Shown: positions 24,859-33,795 of the stretch, piece by piece | Layout of the letters: every line of letters starts with the position of its first letter | How positions within the stretch are numbered: position 1 is the first letter of the stretch | DNA from: Variovorax sp. PMC12 | GTDB taxonomy: Bacteria > Pseudomonadota > Gammaproteobacteria > Burkholderiales > Burkholderiaceae_C | Direction of reading: 5' to 3' | Assembly: GCF_003019815.1 (NCBI RefSeq) | Contig: NZ_CP027773.1 | Span: forward strand, 2,677,001-2,741,000 | Length of the DNA: 64,000 nt | Made by a program: the position numbers and the translations under genes | Notes under the pieces: model-generated | What the model saw: the letters and a program-made list of their open reading frames with translations, nothing else | The model's database searches: none | Told to the model about the DNA's origin: nothing

Positions 24859-25718
24859 CGACAAGCAACACACCCCAAGACACCACCTTCCTGGTCCAGC
24901 TGACCGACCTGCACATCCGCGAGCCGGGCCGGCTGGCCTACGGCCGCATCAACACCGCGCCCTACCTGGAGCGCGCCGTGCAGTCGGTGCTGGCGCTGCG
25001 CCAGCCGCCCGACGCGGTGGTCGTCACCGGCGACCTGACCGACTTCGGCCGCGCGGCCGAGTACGAACACCTCGCGCGCCTGCTGGCCCCGCTGGCCATG
25101 CCGGTCTACCTGATGCCCGGCAACCACGACGACCGCGACCAGCTGCGCCGCAGCTTCCCCGGCCACGCCTACCTGGGCACGGGCGCCAGCACCGACGGCT
25201 TCATCCAGTACTCGGTGCGCGTCGGCCCGCTGCGCCTGCTCACGCTCGACACCTGCGTGCCCGGCGCGAGCCACGGCTCGCTGTGCGAGAAGCGCCTGGC
25301 CTGGCTCGAAGCGCAGCTGGAAGCCTGCCGCGGCGAACCCGTGGTGATCGCCATGCACCATCCGCCGTTCGAGACGCTGATCGGCCACATGGACGAAATC
25401 GGCCTGCTCCAGGGCTCGGAGGCGCTGGAGGCGCTGGTCTCGCGCTACCCCAACGTCGAGCGCATCATCTGCGGCCACCTGCACCGCGCCATCGACGTGC
25501 GCTTCGGCGGCACCATCGCCTCGACCTCGCCGGCGCAGGCGCACCAGGTCTGCCTCGATCTGGCGCCGGACGCGCCCTCGGCCTGGACGCTGGAACCGCC
25601 CGGCTTCCGCGTCCATGCGTGGCTGCCGCGCAACCGCCGGCTGGTGACGCATCTGGCGGCTTGCGGTAGCTTCGAAGGCCCCTATCCCTTCCACGATAAC
25701 GGAGCGCTTATCGACTGA
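24855..25718 (+). CDS. Class III cyclic-nucleotide/glycero-phosphodiesterase (GpdQ-like)
   Basis: A 287-residue binuclear metallophosphoesterase. All metal-ligand motifs are visible: D18-x-H20 (LTDLHIREPG), GD60 (VTGDLTDFGR), GNHD (89-92), MHHPP (167-171) and GHLH (207-210). N-terminal YG, CGH(L/N)H and the TSPAQAHQV-type substrate region resemble GpdQ glycerophosphodiesterase at least as much as CpdA cAMP phosphodiesterase. The ATG overlaps the ATPase stop (ATGA), so it belongs to the importer operon; hydrolysis of an imported phosphodiester in the cytoplasm is the natural inference. Confidence 0.85.
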   Translation: MTTSNTPQDTTFLVQLTDLHIREPGRLAYGRINTAPYLERAVQSVLALRQPPDAVVVTGDLTDFGRAAEYEHLARLLAPLAMPVYLMPGNHDDRDQLRRSFPGHAYLGTGASTDGFIQYSVRVGPLRLLTLDTCVPGASHGSLCEKRLAWLEAQLEACRGEPVVIAMHHPPFETLIGHMDEIGLLQGSEALEALVSRYPNVERIICGHLHRAIDVRFGGTIASTSPAQAHQVCLDLAPDAPSAWTLEPPGFRVHAWLPRNRRLVTHLAACGSFEGPYPFHDNGALID

Positions 25719-25782
25719 TTCGCTATCTTGTGGAAAATGGGGTCAAAACGAACCAAAACGAAAAGGATAGAACCCGACACCC

Positions 25783-27444
25783 ATGAAGCATCTTCTGAAC
25801 CTGCTGGCGGCAGTCGCATTGCTGGTGTGGGGTACGCACCTCGTTCGTACCGGCGTGCTGCGCGTATTCGGCGCCAACCTGCGCAAGATCCTCGTGCAGA
25901 GCATGCGCAACCGCTTCACCGCAGCCCTTTCGGGCATCGGCGTGACCGCCCTGGTGCAATCGAGCACGGCCACCTCCCTCATGACCTCGTCCTTCGTCGG
26001 GCAGGGCCTGGTCACGCTGCCGGCTGCGCTGGCGGTGATGCGCGGCGCCGACGTGGGCACCGCGCTGATTTCCGTGCTGTTCTCGGCCGACCTGTCCTGG
26101 CTGTCGCCGATGTTCATCTTCGTGGGCGTGGTGCTGTTCATCACGCGCTCGGCCTCGGTGGCGGGGCGCGTGGGCCGGGTGCTCATCGGCCTGGGGCTCA
26201 TGCTGCTGGCGCTGCAGCTGGTGGTGGAAGCGACCGAGCCGCTGTTCTCGTCGCCCGCCGTGCGCACGCTGCTGGCCTCGCTCAACAGCGACGTGCTGCT
26301 GGAGATCACCATCGGCTCGGTGCTGGCCATCGTGGCCTATTCGAGCCTGGCGGTGGTGCTGCTGGTGGCGGCCATGGCCACCTCGAACGTGGTGCCGCTG
26401 GACGTGGCGCTGGGCCTGGTGCTCGGCGCCAACCTCGGCAGCGGCCTGCTGGCGGTGCTGACCACGGCCAAGTCGGCGGTGTCGGTGCGGCAGGTGACCG
26501 TCGGCAACCTGCTGTTCAAGGCGCTGGGCGTGGCCATCGTGGCGCCCTTCATCGGCCTGTGGATCCGCCACGTGCAGCCCGAGCTGCCGAACCAGGCGCA
26601 CGGCGTGGTGCTGTTCCACCTGGGCTTCAACGTCATCATCAGCGTGGGGTTCATCGGGCTCACCCAATGGGTGGCCAAGCTGGTGACGCGGCTGCTGCCG
26701 GCGCCGCAGCAGCCAGCCGGAACCATGCGGCTGCATCACCTCGACCCGTCGGCGCTCTCGACCCCTTCGCTGGCTATTTCGAACGCGGCGCGCGAGGCGC
26801 TGCACCAGGCCGACATTGTGGAGACCATGCTCATCGGAACGCTCGACGTGATCCGCCACAACGACCTGCGGCTGGCGCAGGAGCTGCGGCAGCTCGACGA
26901 TGCGGTGGACGAGCTGTACTCGGCCATCAAGTACTACATGACGCGCATCTCGCGCGAGGCGCTGGGCGAGGAAGAAAGCCGGCGCTGGACCGACATCATC
27001 AGCTTCACGATCAACATGGAGCAGATCGGCGACATCATCGAGCGGGTAATCATCGACATCGAGGACAAGAAGATCAAGCCGCAGCGCAACTTCTCCGAAG
27101 CCGGCATGGCCGAGATCGTGGAGCTGCACGGCCGGCTGATCGCCAACCTGCGGCTGAGCATGAGCGTGTTCCTGAACGGCAACGTGCGCGACGCCCAGAA
27201 GCTGCTCGAAGAAAAGGCGCGCTTCCGCGACCTGGAACGGGCCTACGCCACCACCCACCTGGACCGCCTGTCCGACCGGACCACGCTGAGCATCGAGACC
27301 AGTTCGCTGCACATCGACCTGATCAGCGACCTGAAGCGCATCAACTCGCACATCTGCTCGATCGCCTATCCGATCCTGGAGTCGGCCGGGGCGCTGGCGC
27401 CGAGCCGGCTGAAGGATCCCCAGCTGGGCCAGCTGGAGAGCTGA
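25783..27444 (+). CDS. Na/Pi cotransporter family protein with PhoU-like domain
   Basis: A 553-residue inner-membrane protein. The first about 310 residues carry eight or nine hydrophobic segments with the inverted-repeat signatures of the PNaS family, QSSTATS (59-65) and GANLGSGLL (about 209-217, with TTAKSAV following). The C-terminal about 220 residues are a helical, charged PhoU-like domain. E. coli YjbB has the same layout and exports phosphate; related NptA imports it. Its place 64 bp after the phosphodiesterase gene suggests it handles the phosphate released by that pathway. Confidence 0.88.
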   Translation: MKHLLNLLAAVALLVWGTHLVRTGVLRVFGANLRKILVQSMRNRFTAALSGIGVTALVQSSTATSLMTSSFVGQGLVTLPAALAVMRGADVGTALISVLFSADLSWLSPMFIFVGVVLFITRSASVAGRVGRVLIGLGLMLLALQLVVEATEPLFSSPAVRTLLASLNSDVLLEITIGSVLAIVAYSSLAVVLLVAAMATSNVVPLDVALGLVLGANLGSGLLAVLTTAKSAVSVRQVTVGNLLFKALGVAIVAPFIGLWIRHVQPELPNQAHGVVLFHLGFNVIISVGFIGLTQWVAKLVTRLLPAPQQPAGTMRLHHLDPSALSTPSLAISNAAREALHQADIVETMLIGTLDVIRHNDLRLAQELRQLDDAVDELYSAIKYYMTRISREALGEEESRRWTDIISFTINMEQIGDIIERVIIDIEDKKIKPQRNFSEAGMAEIVELHGRLIANLRLSMSVFLNGNVRDAQKLLEEKARFRDLERAYATTHLDRLSDRTTLSIETSSLHIDLISDLKRINSHICSIAYPILESAGALAPSRLKDPQLGQLES

Positions 27445-27471
27445 CCTGACAGCGCCCCGGCCGGAAGGAAG

Positions 27472-28485
27472 CTACTTCTGCGCGGCAGGCTTCAGCGCCG
27501 GCGCGGCTTTCTGCCCCCGCCGCGCATAGCGCTGCGCCAGCACCGCGCACACCATCAGCTGCATCTGGTGGAACAGCATCAGCGGCAGCACGATGGCGCC
27601 CACGGCATGCGAAGCGAACAGCACCTTCGCCATGGGAATCCCGCTCGCGAGGCTCTTCTTGGAGCCGCAGAAGACGATGGTGATCTCGTCCGCCGTATCG
27701 AAACCCAGCTTGCGCGCGGTGAAGGTCGTGAGCGTGAGCGCCAGTGCCAGCAGCACGGCGCACACCAGCAGCAGGCCCAGCAGCGCGCTCACGGGAATCT
27801 GCTTCCAGAGCCCCTCGATCACCGCCGCGCTGAACGCGGTGTAGACCACCAGCAGGATCGATCCCTGGTCCACGAACTTGAGCACCGCCGCGCGCTTCTG
27901 CACCCACTTGCCGATGACCGGGCGCAGCAAATGGCCGGCCAGGAAGGGCACCATCAGCTGCAGCAGGATGCGGCCGATCGAGTCGAAGGACGAGGTCGCG
28001 CCGCCGTTGTGCGGCAGCACCACCAGGTTCACCAGCACGGGCGTGATGAACACGCCCAGCAGCGTGGATGCCGAGGCGCTGCAGATGGCGGCCGGCATGT
28101 TGCCCCGGGCCATCGCGGTGAAGGCGATGGCCGACTGCACCGTCGCCGGCAGCACGCACAGGAACAGCACGCCGGTGTAGAGCTCGGGCGTCACCAGCGG
28201 CGACAGCACGGGCTTGAGCGCGAGCCCCAGCAACGGGAACAGGACGAAGGTGCTCGCGAACACCAGCAGGTGCAGCCGCCAGTGGGTGATGCCCGCCATG
28301 ATCGCCTCGCGCGACAGCTTGGCGCCGTGCAGGAAGAACAGCAGCCCGATGGCGACCGTGGTCAGGCCTTCGAAGAAATGCGCCGTGCGCCCGCTGGCGG
28401 GCAGCAGGCTGGCGATGGTCACGACCGTGACGAGGGCGAGCGTGAAGTTGTCGGGGAGGAAGCGTGAACGGGCCATGGAACGCAT
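27472..28485 (-). CDS. Bile acid:sodium symporter family (YfeH-like) transporter
   Basis: A 337-residue inner-membrane protein with about ten hydrophobic segments. The central LPATVQSAIAFTAMARGNMPAAICSASAS (about 113-141) and the later FCGSKKSLASGIPMAK are the two discontinuous-helix motifs of the SBF/YfeH family. Substrate unknown. It is divergent from a LysR gene with a 61-bp gap containing a LysR-type box, so that regulator probably controls it. It is convergent with the Na/Pi gene (27 bp apart, no terminator visible). Confidence 0.87.
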   Translation of the reverse strand: MRSMARSRFLPDNFTLALVTVVTIASLLPASGRTAHFFEGLTTVAIGLLFFLHGAKLSREAIMAGITHWRLHLLVFASTFVLFPLLGLALKPVLSPLVTPELYTGVLFLCVLPATVQSAIAFTAMARGNMPAAICSASASTLLGVFITPVLVNLVVLPHNGGATSSFDSIGRILLQLMVPFLAGHLLRPVIGKWVQKRAAVLKFVDQGSILLVVYTAFSAAVIEGLWKQIPVSALLGLLLVCAVLLALALTLTTFTARKLGFDTADEITIVFCGSKKSLASGIPMAKVLFASHAVGAIVLPLMLFHQMQLMVCAVLAQRYARRGQKAAPALKPAAQK

Positions 28486-28519
28486 TGGACGCCGGCGGCA
28501 TTCAAAAGAGAAATGGATT

Positions 28520-28532
28520 TATCTGATGGATA
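28520..28532. promoter_or_regulatory. LysR-type box between symporter and LysR genes
   Basis: TATCTGATGGATA has the T-N11-A form with dyad TATC/GATA. It is centred in the 61-bp divergent region, 14 bp before the LysR start. Confidence 0.5.
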
Positions 28533-28546
28533 TATGATTCGAGCGC

Positions 28547-29476
28547 ATGAATGTCACGCTTCGCCAGCTTCGCGTGTTCCGCTCTGTGGCCGAGGGACGC
28601 AATTTCAGCCGCGCCGGCGACCAGGTCGGCCTGAGCCAGCCGGCGGTCAGCCGCTCGATCCTGGAATTGGAGTCGCAGCTCGGGCTCAAGCTGCTCGACC
28701 GCACCACCCGCGAGGTGGTTCTGACCGAAGCCGGCCAGTCGCTCGCGGCCCGGCTCGACCGCGTGCTCGACGACCTCGACCAGACCCTGCAGGACGTGGC
28801 CGGCCTGGCCAGCGCGCGCGGCGGCAAGGTACGGGTGGCGAGCAGCCCCACGCTGTCGGCCAACCTGATGCCCGGTTGCATCGCCACCTGCGCGGTGCAG
28901 GCGCCGGGCATCCAGTTTCTTCTGCTCGACCGCATCCAGCAGGACGTGCTCGACAGCGTGCGCAGCGGCGAGGTCGATTTCGGCGTGGTCATCGAGCCCT
29001 CGGAGGCCGAGGACCTGCATTGCGAAGCGATCCTCGACGACCCATTCGTGCTCGTGGTGCCGCCCGCGCACCGGCTCGCGCAGAAGGCATCGGTGCGCTG
29101 GACCGCGCTGGACGGCGAATCCCTGGTGCTGCTCGACCATGCCTCGGGCAGCCGACGGCTGATCGACCAGGCGCTGGAGCGGCATGGCGCGCACTGCGAA
29201 GTGAAGCAGCAGCTCGGCCACCCGACCACCGTGTTCCGCATGGTCGAGGCGGGCATCGGCATCAGCGTGATGCCGGAGCTTTCATTGCCGCCGGAGGGTT
29301 TGCCGCAGCTCGTGGTGCGGCCGCTGGTGCCGCGCGTTCAGCGGGCGATCATGCTGATCCGGCGCCGCAACCGGGCGCTTTCGCCGCTCGCGGAGCGGGT
29401 GTGGGGCATCGTGCGCGAGACCGCCGCGCTCAGTGCGTCAGCGGAGCCCGGTTCGACGACGCAGAAGGATGGCTGA
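28547..29476 (+). CDS. LysR-family transcriptional regulator
   Basis: A 309-residue regulator. The N-terminal winged HTH spans about residues 1-60 (LRQLRVFRSVAEGRNFSRAGDQVGLSQPAVSRSI), followed by the linker helix and an effector-binding domain of the periplasmic-binding type (about 90-295). It is divergent from the SBF-family transporter, its likely target. The 3' end overlaps the oppositely oriented receiver gene by 47 bp. Confidence 0.92.
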   Translation: MNVTLRQLRVFRSVAEGRNFSRAGDQVGLSQPAVSRSILELESQLGLKLLDRTTREVVLTEAGQSLAARLDRVLDDLDQTLQDVAGLASARGGKVRVASSPTLSANLMPGCIATCAVQAPGIQFLLLDRIQQDVLDSVRSGEVDFGVVIEPSEAEDLHCEAILDDPFVLVVPPAHRLAQKASVRWTALDGESLVLLDHASGSRRLIDQALERHGAHCEVKQQLGHPTTVFRMVEAGIGISVMPELSLPPEGLPQLVVRPLVPRVQRAIMLIRRRNRALSPLAERVWGIVRETAALSASAEPGSTTQKDG

Positions 29477-29855
29477 GCCGCGCCTGCCGCTGCCGCACGC
29501 AGAAATCGATCAGGTCTTCCACCTCGGTGGCCTTGTCGAACACCGCGTCGGCGCCCAGCAGGGCGCACTTACGGCGCATCTCGGGCGTCGCATAGTTGCT
29601 CAGCACCACCATCTTCTGCATCGGATGACGGTCGCGGCAGGCTTCGAGCACGCGGAAACCGGTGCCGTCCTTCAGGAACAGGTCGATGATGGCCAGGTCC
29701 CACTGGGTCGGGTTGCGCGTGAGCCAGCGCAGGCCCTCGGCTTCGGATTCGGCCTGGCCGATGGGGTCTACCCGCGCTACCTCGCGCAAGGTGCCCACCA
29801 GGTTCTCGCGAATGGTGGGGTTGTCTTCGACGATGTATGTGCGAACGGTGTTCAT
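29430..29855 (-). CDS. Stand-alone response-regulator receiver protein
   Basis: A 141-residue protein that is a single CheY-like receiver domain. The acidic pair is Glu10-Asp11, the phospho-acceptor Asp58 (AIIDLFLKDG), the switch Ser86 (VVLSNYA) and the conserved Lys108 (VFDKA). There is no output domain; the last 25 residues are Ser/Arg-rich. No histidine kinase is nearby, so the partner is unknown. The convergent 47-bp overlap with the LysR gene is unusual but both reading frames have full family signatures. Confidence 0.88.
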   Translation of the reverse strand: MNTVRTYIVEDNPTIRENLVGTLREVARVDPIGQAESEAEGLRWLTRNPTQWDLAIIDLFLKDGTGFRVLEACRDRHPMQKMVVLSNYATPEMRRKCALLGADAVFDKATEVEDLIDFCVRQRQARLSHPSASSNRAPLTH

Positions 29856-29961
29856 GCGGCTTTGCCTCTGAGCTTTGGCCCAAGGCTACAAAGTGCGCCA
29901 GTCACAAGTCGAAGGCATGACACCACTGCCCGGGTAGGACAAGACTGTCCTTTCCGACTTA

Positions 29962-30948
29962 TCAGAGCGTGAGGATCGTGCAGCCCGTGGTCTTGCGCGC
30001 CTCGAGGTCGCGGTGCGCCTGCTGCACGTCGTCCAGCGCATAGCGCTGGTCGATCGGGATCTTCACCGCGCCGCTTCGCACCACCGCGAACAGGTCGTCG
30101 GCCATGGCCTGGGTGCTCTCGCGCGTGGACATGTGGGTGAAGAGCGTGGGCCGCGTGACGTACAGCGAGCCCTTGGAGGCCAGCGTGCCCAGGTTCACCG
30201 GCGGCACCGGACCCGAACCGTTGCCGAATACCGCCAGCAGGCCGAAGGGCCGCAGGCAGTCGATCGAGCCTTCGAAGGTGTCCTTGCCGACCGAGTCGTA
30301 CACCACCTTCACGCCCTTGCCGCCAGTGATTTCCTTCACCCGCGCCGCGAAGTTCTCGGTGCTGTAGTTGATGGCGTGCGCCGCGCCGTGTTCGAGCGCC
30401 AGCTTGCACTTGGCGTCGCTGCCGGCAGTGCCGATGAGCTGCAGGCCGAGCACCTTGGCCCACTGGCAGGCGATGAGGCCCACGCCGCCCGCGGCAGCAT
30501 GGAACAGGATGAAGTCGCCGGCCTGCAGGCCTTCGGCGGGCAGCGTCTTCTTCAGCAGGTACTGCGTGGTGAGGCCCTTGAGCATCATGGCCGCGCCGGT
30601 CTCGAAGGAAATGTCGTCGGGCAGCTTGCACACGCACTTGGCCGGCATCACGCGCAGTTCGCAGTACGAGCCGGGCGGCGGGCTGGCATAGGCGGCGCGG
30701 TCGCCGGCCTTCAGGTGCGTCACGCCCTCGCCCACCGCCTCGACGATGCCGGAGGCTTCCATGCCCAGCTGCAGCGGCATGGCAAACGGATAGAGCCCGC
30801 TGCGCTGGTAGGTGTCGATGAAGTTCAGGCCCACCGCCTTGTGGCGGATGCGGATCTCGCCGGGGCCGGGTTCGCCGACCTCGACCTCGACGATCTTCAG
30901 TTCTTCGGGACCGCCGGGGCGATCGATACGGACGGCTTTGCTCTTCAT
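29962..30948 (-). CDS. Zinc-independent quinone oxidoreductase (QorA-like)
   Basis: A 328-residue NADPH-dependent medium-chain dehydrogenase/reductase. An N-terminal GroES-like domain (GLNFIDTYQRSGLYP) leads into a Rossmann domain with AAAGGVGLIACQWAK (about 150-164) and the C-terminal KIPIDQRYALDD. The catalytic zinc ligands of alcohol dehydrogenases are absent, as in QorA. I use the ATG at 30948, which gives MKSKAVRIDRPGGPE; the longer open frame upstream overlaps the divergent EamA gene and is not coding. Confidence 0.9.
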   Translation of the reverse strand: MKSKAVRIDRPGGPEELKIVEVEVGEPGPGEIRIRHKAVGLNFIDTYQRSGLYPFAMPLQLGMEASGIVEAVGEGVTHLKAGDRAAYASPPPGSYCELRVMPAKCVCKLPDDISFETGAAMMLKGLTTQYLLKKTLPAEGLQAGDFILFHAAAGGVGLIACQWAKVLGLQLIGTAGSDAKCKLALEHGAAHAINYSTENFAARVKEITGGKGVKVVYDSVGKDTFEGSIDCLRPFGLLAVFGNGSGPVPPVNLGTLASKGSLYVTRPTLFTHMSTRESTQAMADDLFAVVRSGAVKIPIDQRYALDDVQQAHRDLEARKTTGCTILTL

Positions 30949-31050
30949 GATGGCAGTCTCCACGCGCAGGAAAAAAGAAGAGGGGCATCCTGCCATGTTT
31001 GCCTTTCCCGCGACAGCACGGGGCATTGCCGACCGGTAGAGTCGGCGCCC

Positions 31051-31959
31051 ATGCAGACACAGCCGCAGCGCCTCACACCCCTCGTCGTTTTCATGCTGGT
31101 CGTTCCGCCGCTTCTGTGGGCAGGCAACGCCGTCGTCGGGCGCCTCGTGCGCGAGCTGGTGTCGCCGCTCACGCTGAACTTCGTGCGCTGGATCATCGCG
31201 TTCGTCATCGTGCTGCCGCTGGCCGCGCCGGTGCTGCGCCGCGACAGCGCCCTGTGGCCGCACTGGCGGCGCTATGCGCTGCTGGGCCTGCTCGGCATTG
31301 GCCTCTACAACGCGTTCCAGTACCTCGCGCTGCAGACCTCCACGCCGATCAACGTCACGCTGGTGGGCTCGAGCGCGCCGCTGTGGATGCTGGCGACCGG
31401 CGCCCTCTTCTTCGGTGCACGCATCAGCGCGCGCGAGGTCGGCGGCGCACTGCTGTCGATGGCGGGCGTGCTGCTGGTGCTCAGCCGCGGCGAATGGCGG
31501 CAGTTGATGGCGCTGCGGCTGGTGCCGGGCGATCTCTACATGATCCTCGGCTCCATCGCGTGGGCCTTCTACAGCTGGATGCTGGCGCGCACGCACGAAC
31601 CCAGGGGCGTGCGGCAGGACTGGTCCGCCTTCCTGATGGCGCAGCTGGTGTTCGGCATCGCGTGGTCGGGCGCGCTGGCGGCCGGCGAATGGACGCTGAC
31701 CGACGCGCACATCGACATCGGCTGGCCGCTGGTGGCCGCCATGCTGTTCATCGGCATCGGCCCGGCGGTGCTCGCCTACCGCTGCTGGGGCACCGCGGTG
31801 CAGCGCGCGGGCCCGCAGGCAGCAAGCATCTTCATGAACCTCACGCCGCTGTTCGCGGCGGTGCTCTCCGCCGCGTTCCTGCGCGAACTGCCGCACTGGT
31901 ACCACGGCGCGGCATTCCTGCTGATCGTGGGCGGGATCGTGGTGGCGTCACGGCGCTGA
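31051..31959 (+). CDS. EamA/DMT-superfamily transporter
   Basis: A 302-residue inner-membrane protein with ten hydrophobic segments in two EamA repeats (about 12-140 and 160-300), typical of drug/metabolite exporters. WAGNAVVGRLVRE early in repeat 1 is the usual motif. The ATG at 31051 gives a start just before the first membrane segment; the frame before it is a shadow of the oxidoreductase. Substrate unknown. Confidence 0.87.
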   Translation: MQTQPQRLTPLVVFMLVVPPLLWAGNAVVGRLVRELVSPLTLNFVRWIIAFVIVLPLAAPVLRRDSALWPHWRRYALLGLLGIGLYNAFQYLALQTSTPINVTLVGSSAPLWMLATGALFFGARISAREVGGALLSMAGVLLVLSRGEWRQLMALRLVPGDLYMILGSIAWAFYSWMLARTHEPRGVRQDWSAFLMAQLVFGIAWSGALAAGEWTLTDAHIDIGWPLVAAMLFIGIGPAVLAYRCWGTAVQRAGPQAASIFMNLTPLFAAVLSAAFLRELPHWYHGAAFLLIVGGIVVASRR

Positions 31960-31974
31960 AGGCGCCGCCGCCGG

Positions 31975-32766
31975 TCAGTACGTGCCGGGGTAGGCGCCGC
32001 CGTCCGCCAGCACGTTCTGGCCGGTCATGTAGCCGGCCTGCATGCTGCACAGGAACGCGCAGATGGCGCCGAACTCGGCCGGGGTGCCGAAGCGCTTGGC
32101 AGGAATGTTCTTCTTGCGGGCTTCCCACACGGTGTCGAAATCCTGGCCCGTCTTCTGCGCCGTGCCGGCCATGGTGCCCTTCAGCCGGTCGGTGTCGAAC
32201 GAGCCGGGCAGCAGGTTGTTGATGGTCACGCCCTGCGCCGCGATGGGCGTGCGCGCCACGCCGGCCACGAAGCCGGTGAGGCCGCTGCGCGCGCCGTTCG
32301 ACAGGCCCAGGATGTCGATCGGCGACTTCACCGAGCTCGACGTGATGTTCACGATGCGCCCGAAGCCGCGCTTGGCCATGCCGTCCACCGTGGCCTTGAT
32401 GAGTTCGATGGGCGTGAGCATGTTGGCGTCGACCGCCTTGATCCACGCTTCGCGGTCCCAGTTTCGGAAGTCGCCGGGCGGCGGGCCGCCGGCGTTGGTG
32501 ACGACGATGTCGAAGTCGTGGCCCAGCGCGAACACCGCCGCGCGTCCGGCTTCGGTGGTGATGTCGGCGGCCACGTGCTTCACGAACGGGCCCGATGCGC
32601 CCGCAGCCTCGGCCAGCTTCTTCGCCGCGGCTTCGAGCGCCTCGGCGCCGCGCGCGACGATCACCACGTTCACGCCCTCGCGCACCAGCGCCTCGGCGCA
32701 GCCGTAGCCCAGCCCCTTGCTCGCGCCGCACACCAGTGCGGTCTTGCCTGCAATACCCAGATCCAT
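31975..32766 (-). CDS. SDR-family oxidoreductase
   Basis: A 263-residue NAD(P)-dependent short-chain dehydrogenase/reductase. Cofactor motif GASKGLGYG (about 13-21), NNAG-like TNAGGPP (about 92-98), and an active site in which the usual Ser/Tyr/Lys is altered: SSS near 145, then a region where YxxxK is not evident (LSNGARSGLTGF). This pattern is shared by a beta-proteobacterial SDR subgroup related to 3-oxoacyl-ACP reductase-like proteins. GGAGA lies 8 bp before the ATG at 32766. It is the last gene of the Bug-ggt-EamA-SDR operon (33-bp gap). Confidence 0.83.
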   Translation of the reverse strand: MDLGIAGKTALVCGASKGLGYGCAEALVREGVNVVIVARGAEALEAAAKKLAEAAGASGPFVKHVAADITTEAGRAAVFALGHDFDIVVTNAGGPPPGDFRNWDREAWIKAVDANMLTPIELIKATVDGMAKRGFGRIVNITSSSVKSPIDILGLSNGARSGLTGFVAGVARTPIAAQGVTINNLLPGSFDTDRLKGTMAGTAQKTGQDFDTVWEARKKNIPAKRFGTPAEFGAICAFLCSMQAGYMTGQNVLADGGAYPGTY

Positions 32767-32799
32767 GTCGTGTTTCTCCAATGATTGCGGCAAAGGGCT

Positions 32800-33756
32800 T
32801 CAGCGCCCCTTGCGCGTGAAAACGAAAATGCCCGCGATGACGAGCACGGTGCCGGCCGCGATCCACGGCGTGAACGGCTCGCCGAGTATCAACACCCCCA
32901 TGAGGATGGTCGACAGCGGCCCGATCATGCCGGTTTGCGCGGCCACCGCGGGGCCGATGCGCTCGATGGCCATCATCACCATGAGGACGGGCACCGCCGT
33001 GCACAGCGTGGCGTTGAGCACCGATAGCCAGATGACCTCGGGCGCGAGCCCGAAGGCCGCGCTCATGGGCCGCGTCAGCACGAACTGCAGGATGCACAGC
33101 ACGCAGGCCACGGTGGTCGCCAGCCCCACGAGCCGCAGCGAGCCCAGCCGCTTGACGAACTCGCCGCTGTAGACGAGGTAGCCCGCATAGCTCACGGCGC
33201 TCAGGAACACCAGGAACGCGCCCCAGGCCGCGGCACCGCCGCCCTTGCCGCCGCCACCCGTCCACAGCTCGTGGCCGAACACCAGCAGCACGCCGGCGTA
33301 GCTCACGACCATGCCGAGCACCTGCGGCCGCGTCGGGCGGCGCCGGTACAGCAGCCAGCCGAAGAACAGCACCAGCGTCGGGTTGAGATAAAGAATGAGC
33401 CGCTCGAAGCTGGCCGAGATATAGGCCAGCCCCGCGAAGTCGAGAAAGCTCGCGAGGTAGTAGCCCGAGAAGCCGAGCCCCACCACACCGAGCCAGTCGC
33501 GCGCGGTGAGCGACGGCTTGCCGCGCCCGGCCCACCATGCCATGACCGCGAACAGCGGCAGCGCGAACAGCATGCGCAGCATGATGAGCGTCACCGCGTC
33601 CACGCCGTAGCGGTACGCGAGCTTGACGATGATGGCCTTGCCGCTGAACGCGATGGCGCCCAGCGTGGCCAGGACCAGGCCGGTGGCGATGCCCTTCCTG
33701 GCGGCATCGTGGGAGGGTCGAGGGGGGATGCCGGCCGTCGCGGCTGTCTTGTTCAT
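32800..33756 (-). CDS. EamA/DMT-superfamily transporter
   Basis: A 318-residue inner-membrane protein with ten hydrophobic segments in two EamA repeats (about 28-160 and 180-312). The N-terminal 25 residues are cytoplasmic and polar. It sits between ggt (39 bp upstream) and the SDR gene, so the operon combines uptake, hydrolysis and a possible exporter. Confidence 0.87.
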   Translation of the reverse strand: MNKTAATAGIPPRPSHDAARKGIATGLVLATLGAIAFSGKAIIVKLAYRYGVDAVTLIMLRMLFALPLFAVMAWWAGRGKPSLTARDWLGVVGLGFSGYYLASFLDFAGLAYISASFERLILYLNPTLVLFFGWLLYRRRPTRPQVLGMVVSYAGVLLVFGHELWTGGGGKGGGAAAWGAFLVFLSAVSYAGYLVYSGEFVKRLGSLRLVGLATTVACVLCILQFVLTRPMSAAFGLAPEVIWLSVLNATLCTAVPVLMVMMAIERIGPAVAAQTGMIGPLSTILMGVLILGEPFTPWIAAGTVLVIAGIFVFTRKGR

Positions 33757-33795
33757 CCCCCGATCATCGCGGCAAGCTCAAACCCTCGCTCGTGC

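Noticed and set aside
25723..27351. Gln/His/Arg-rich minus-strand frame opposite the Na/Pi gene
   Set aside because: Low-complexity shadow; the plus-strand product has correct membrane topology and QSSTATS motifs.
29936..29951. Hairpin AGGACA-AGAC-TGTCCT just beyond the quinone oxidoreductase stop
   Set aside because: No T tract on the minus strand after the stem, so I do not call it a terminator; too short for confidence as an operator.
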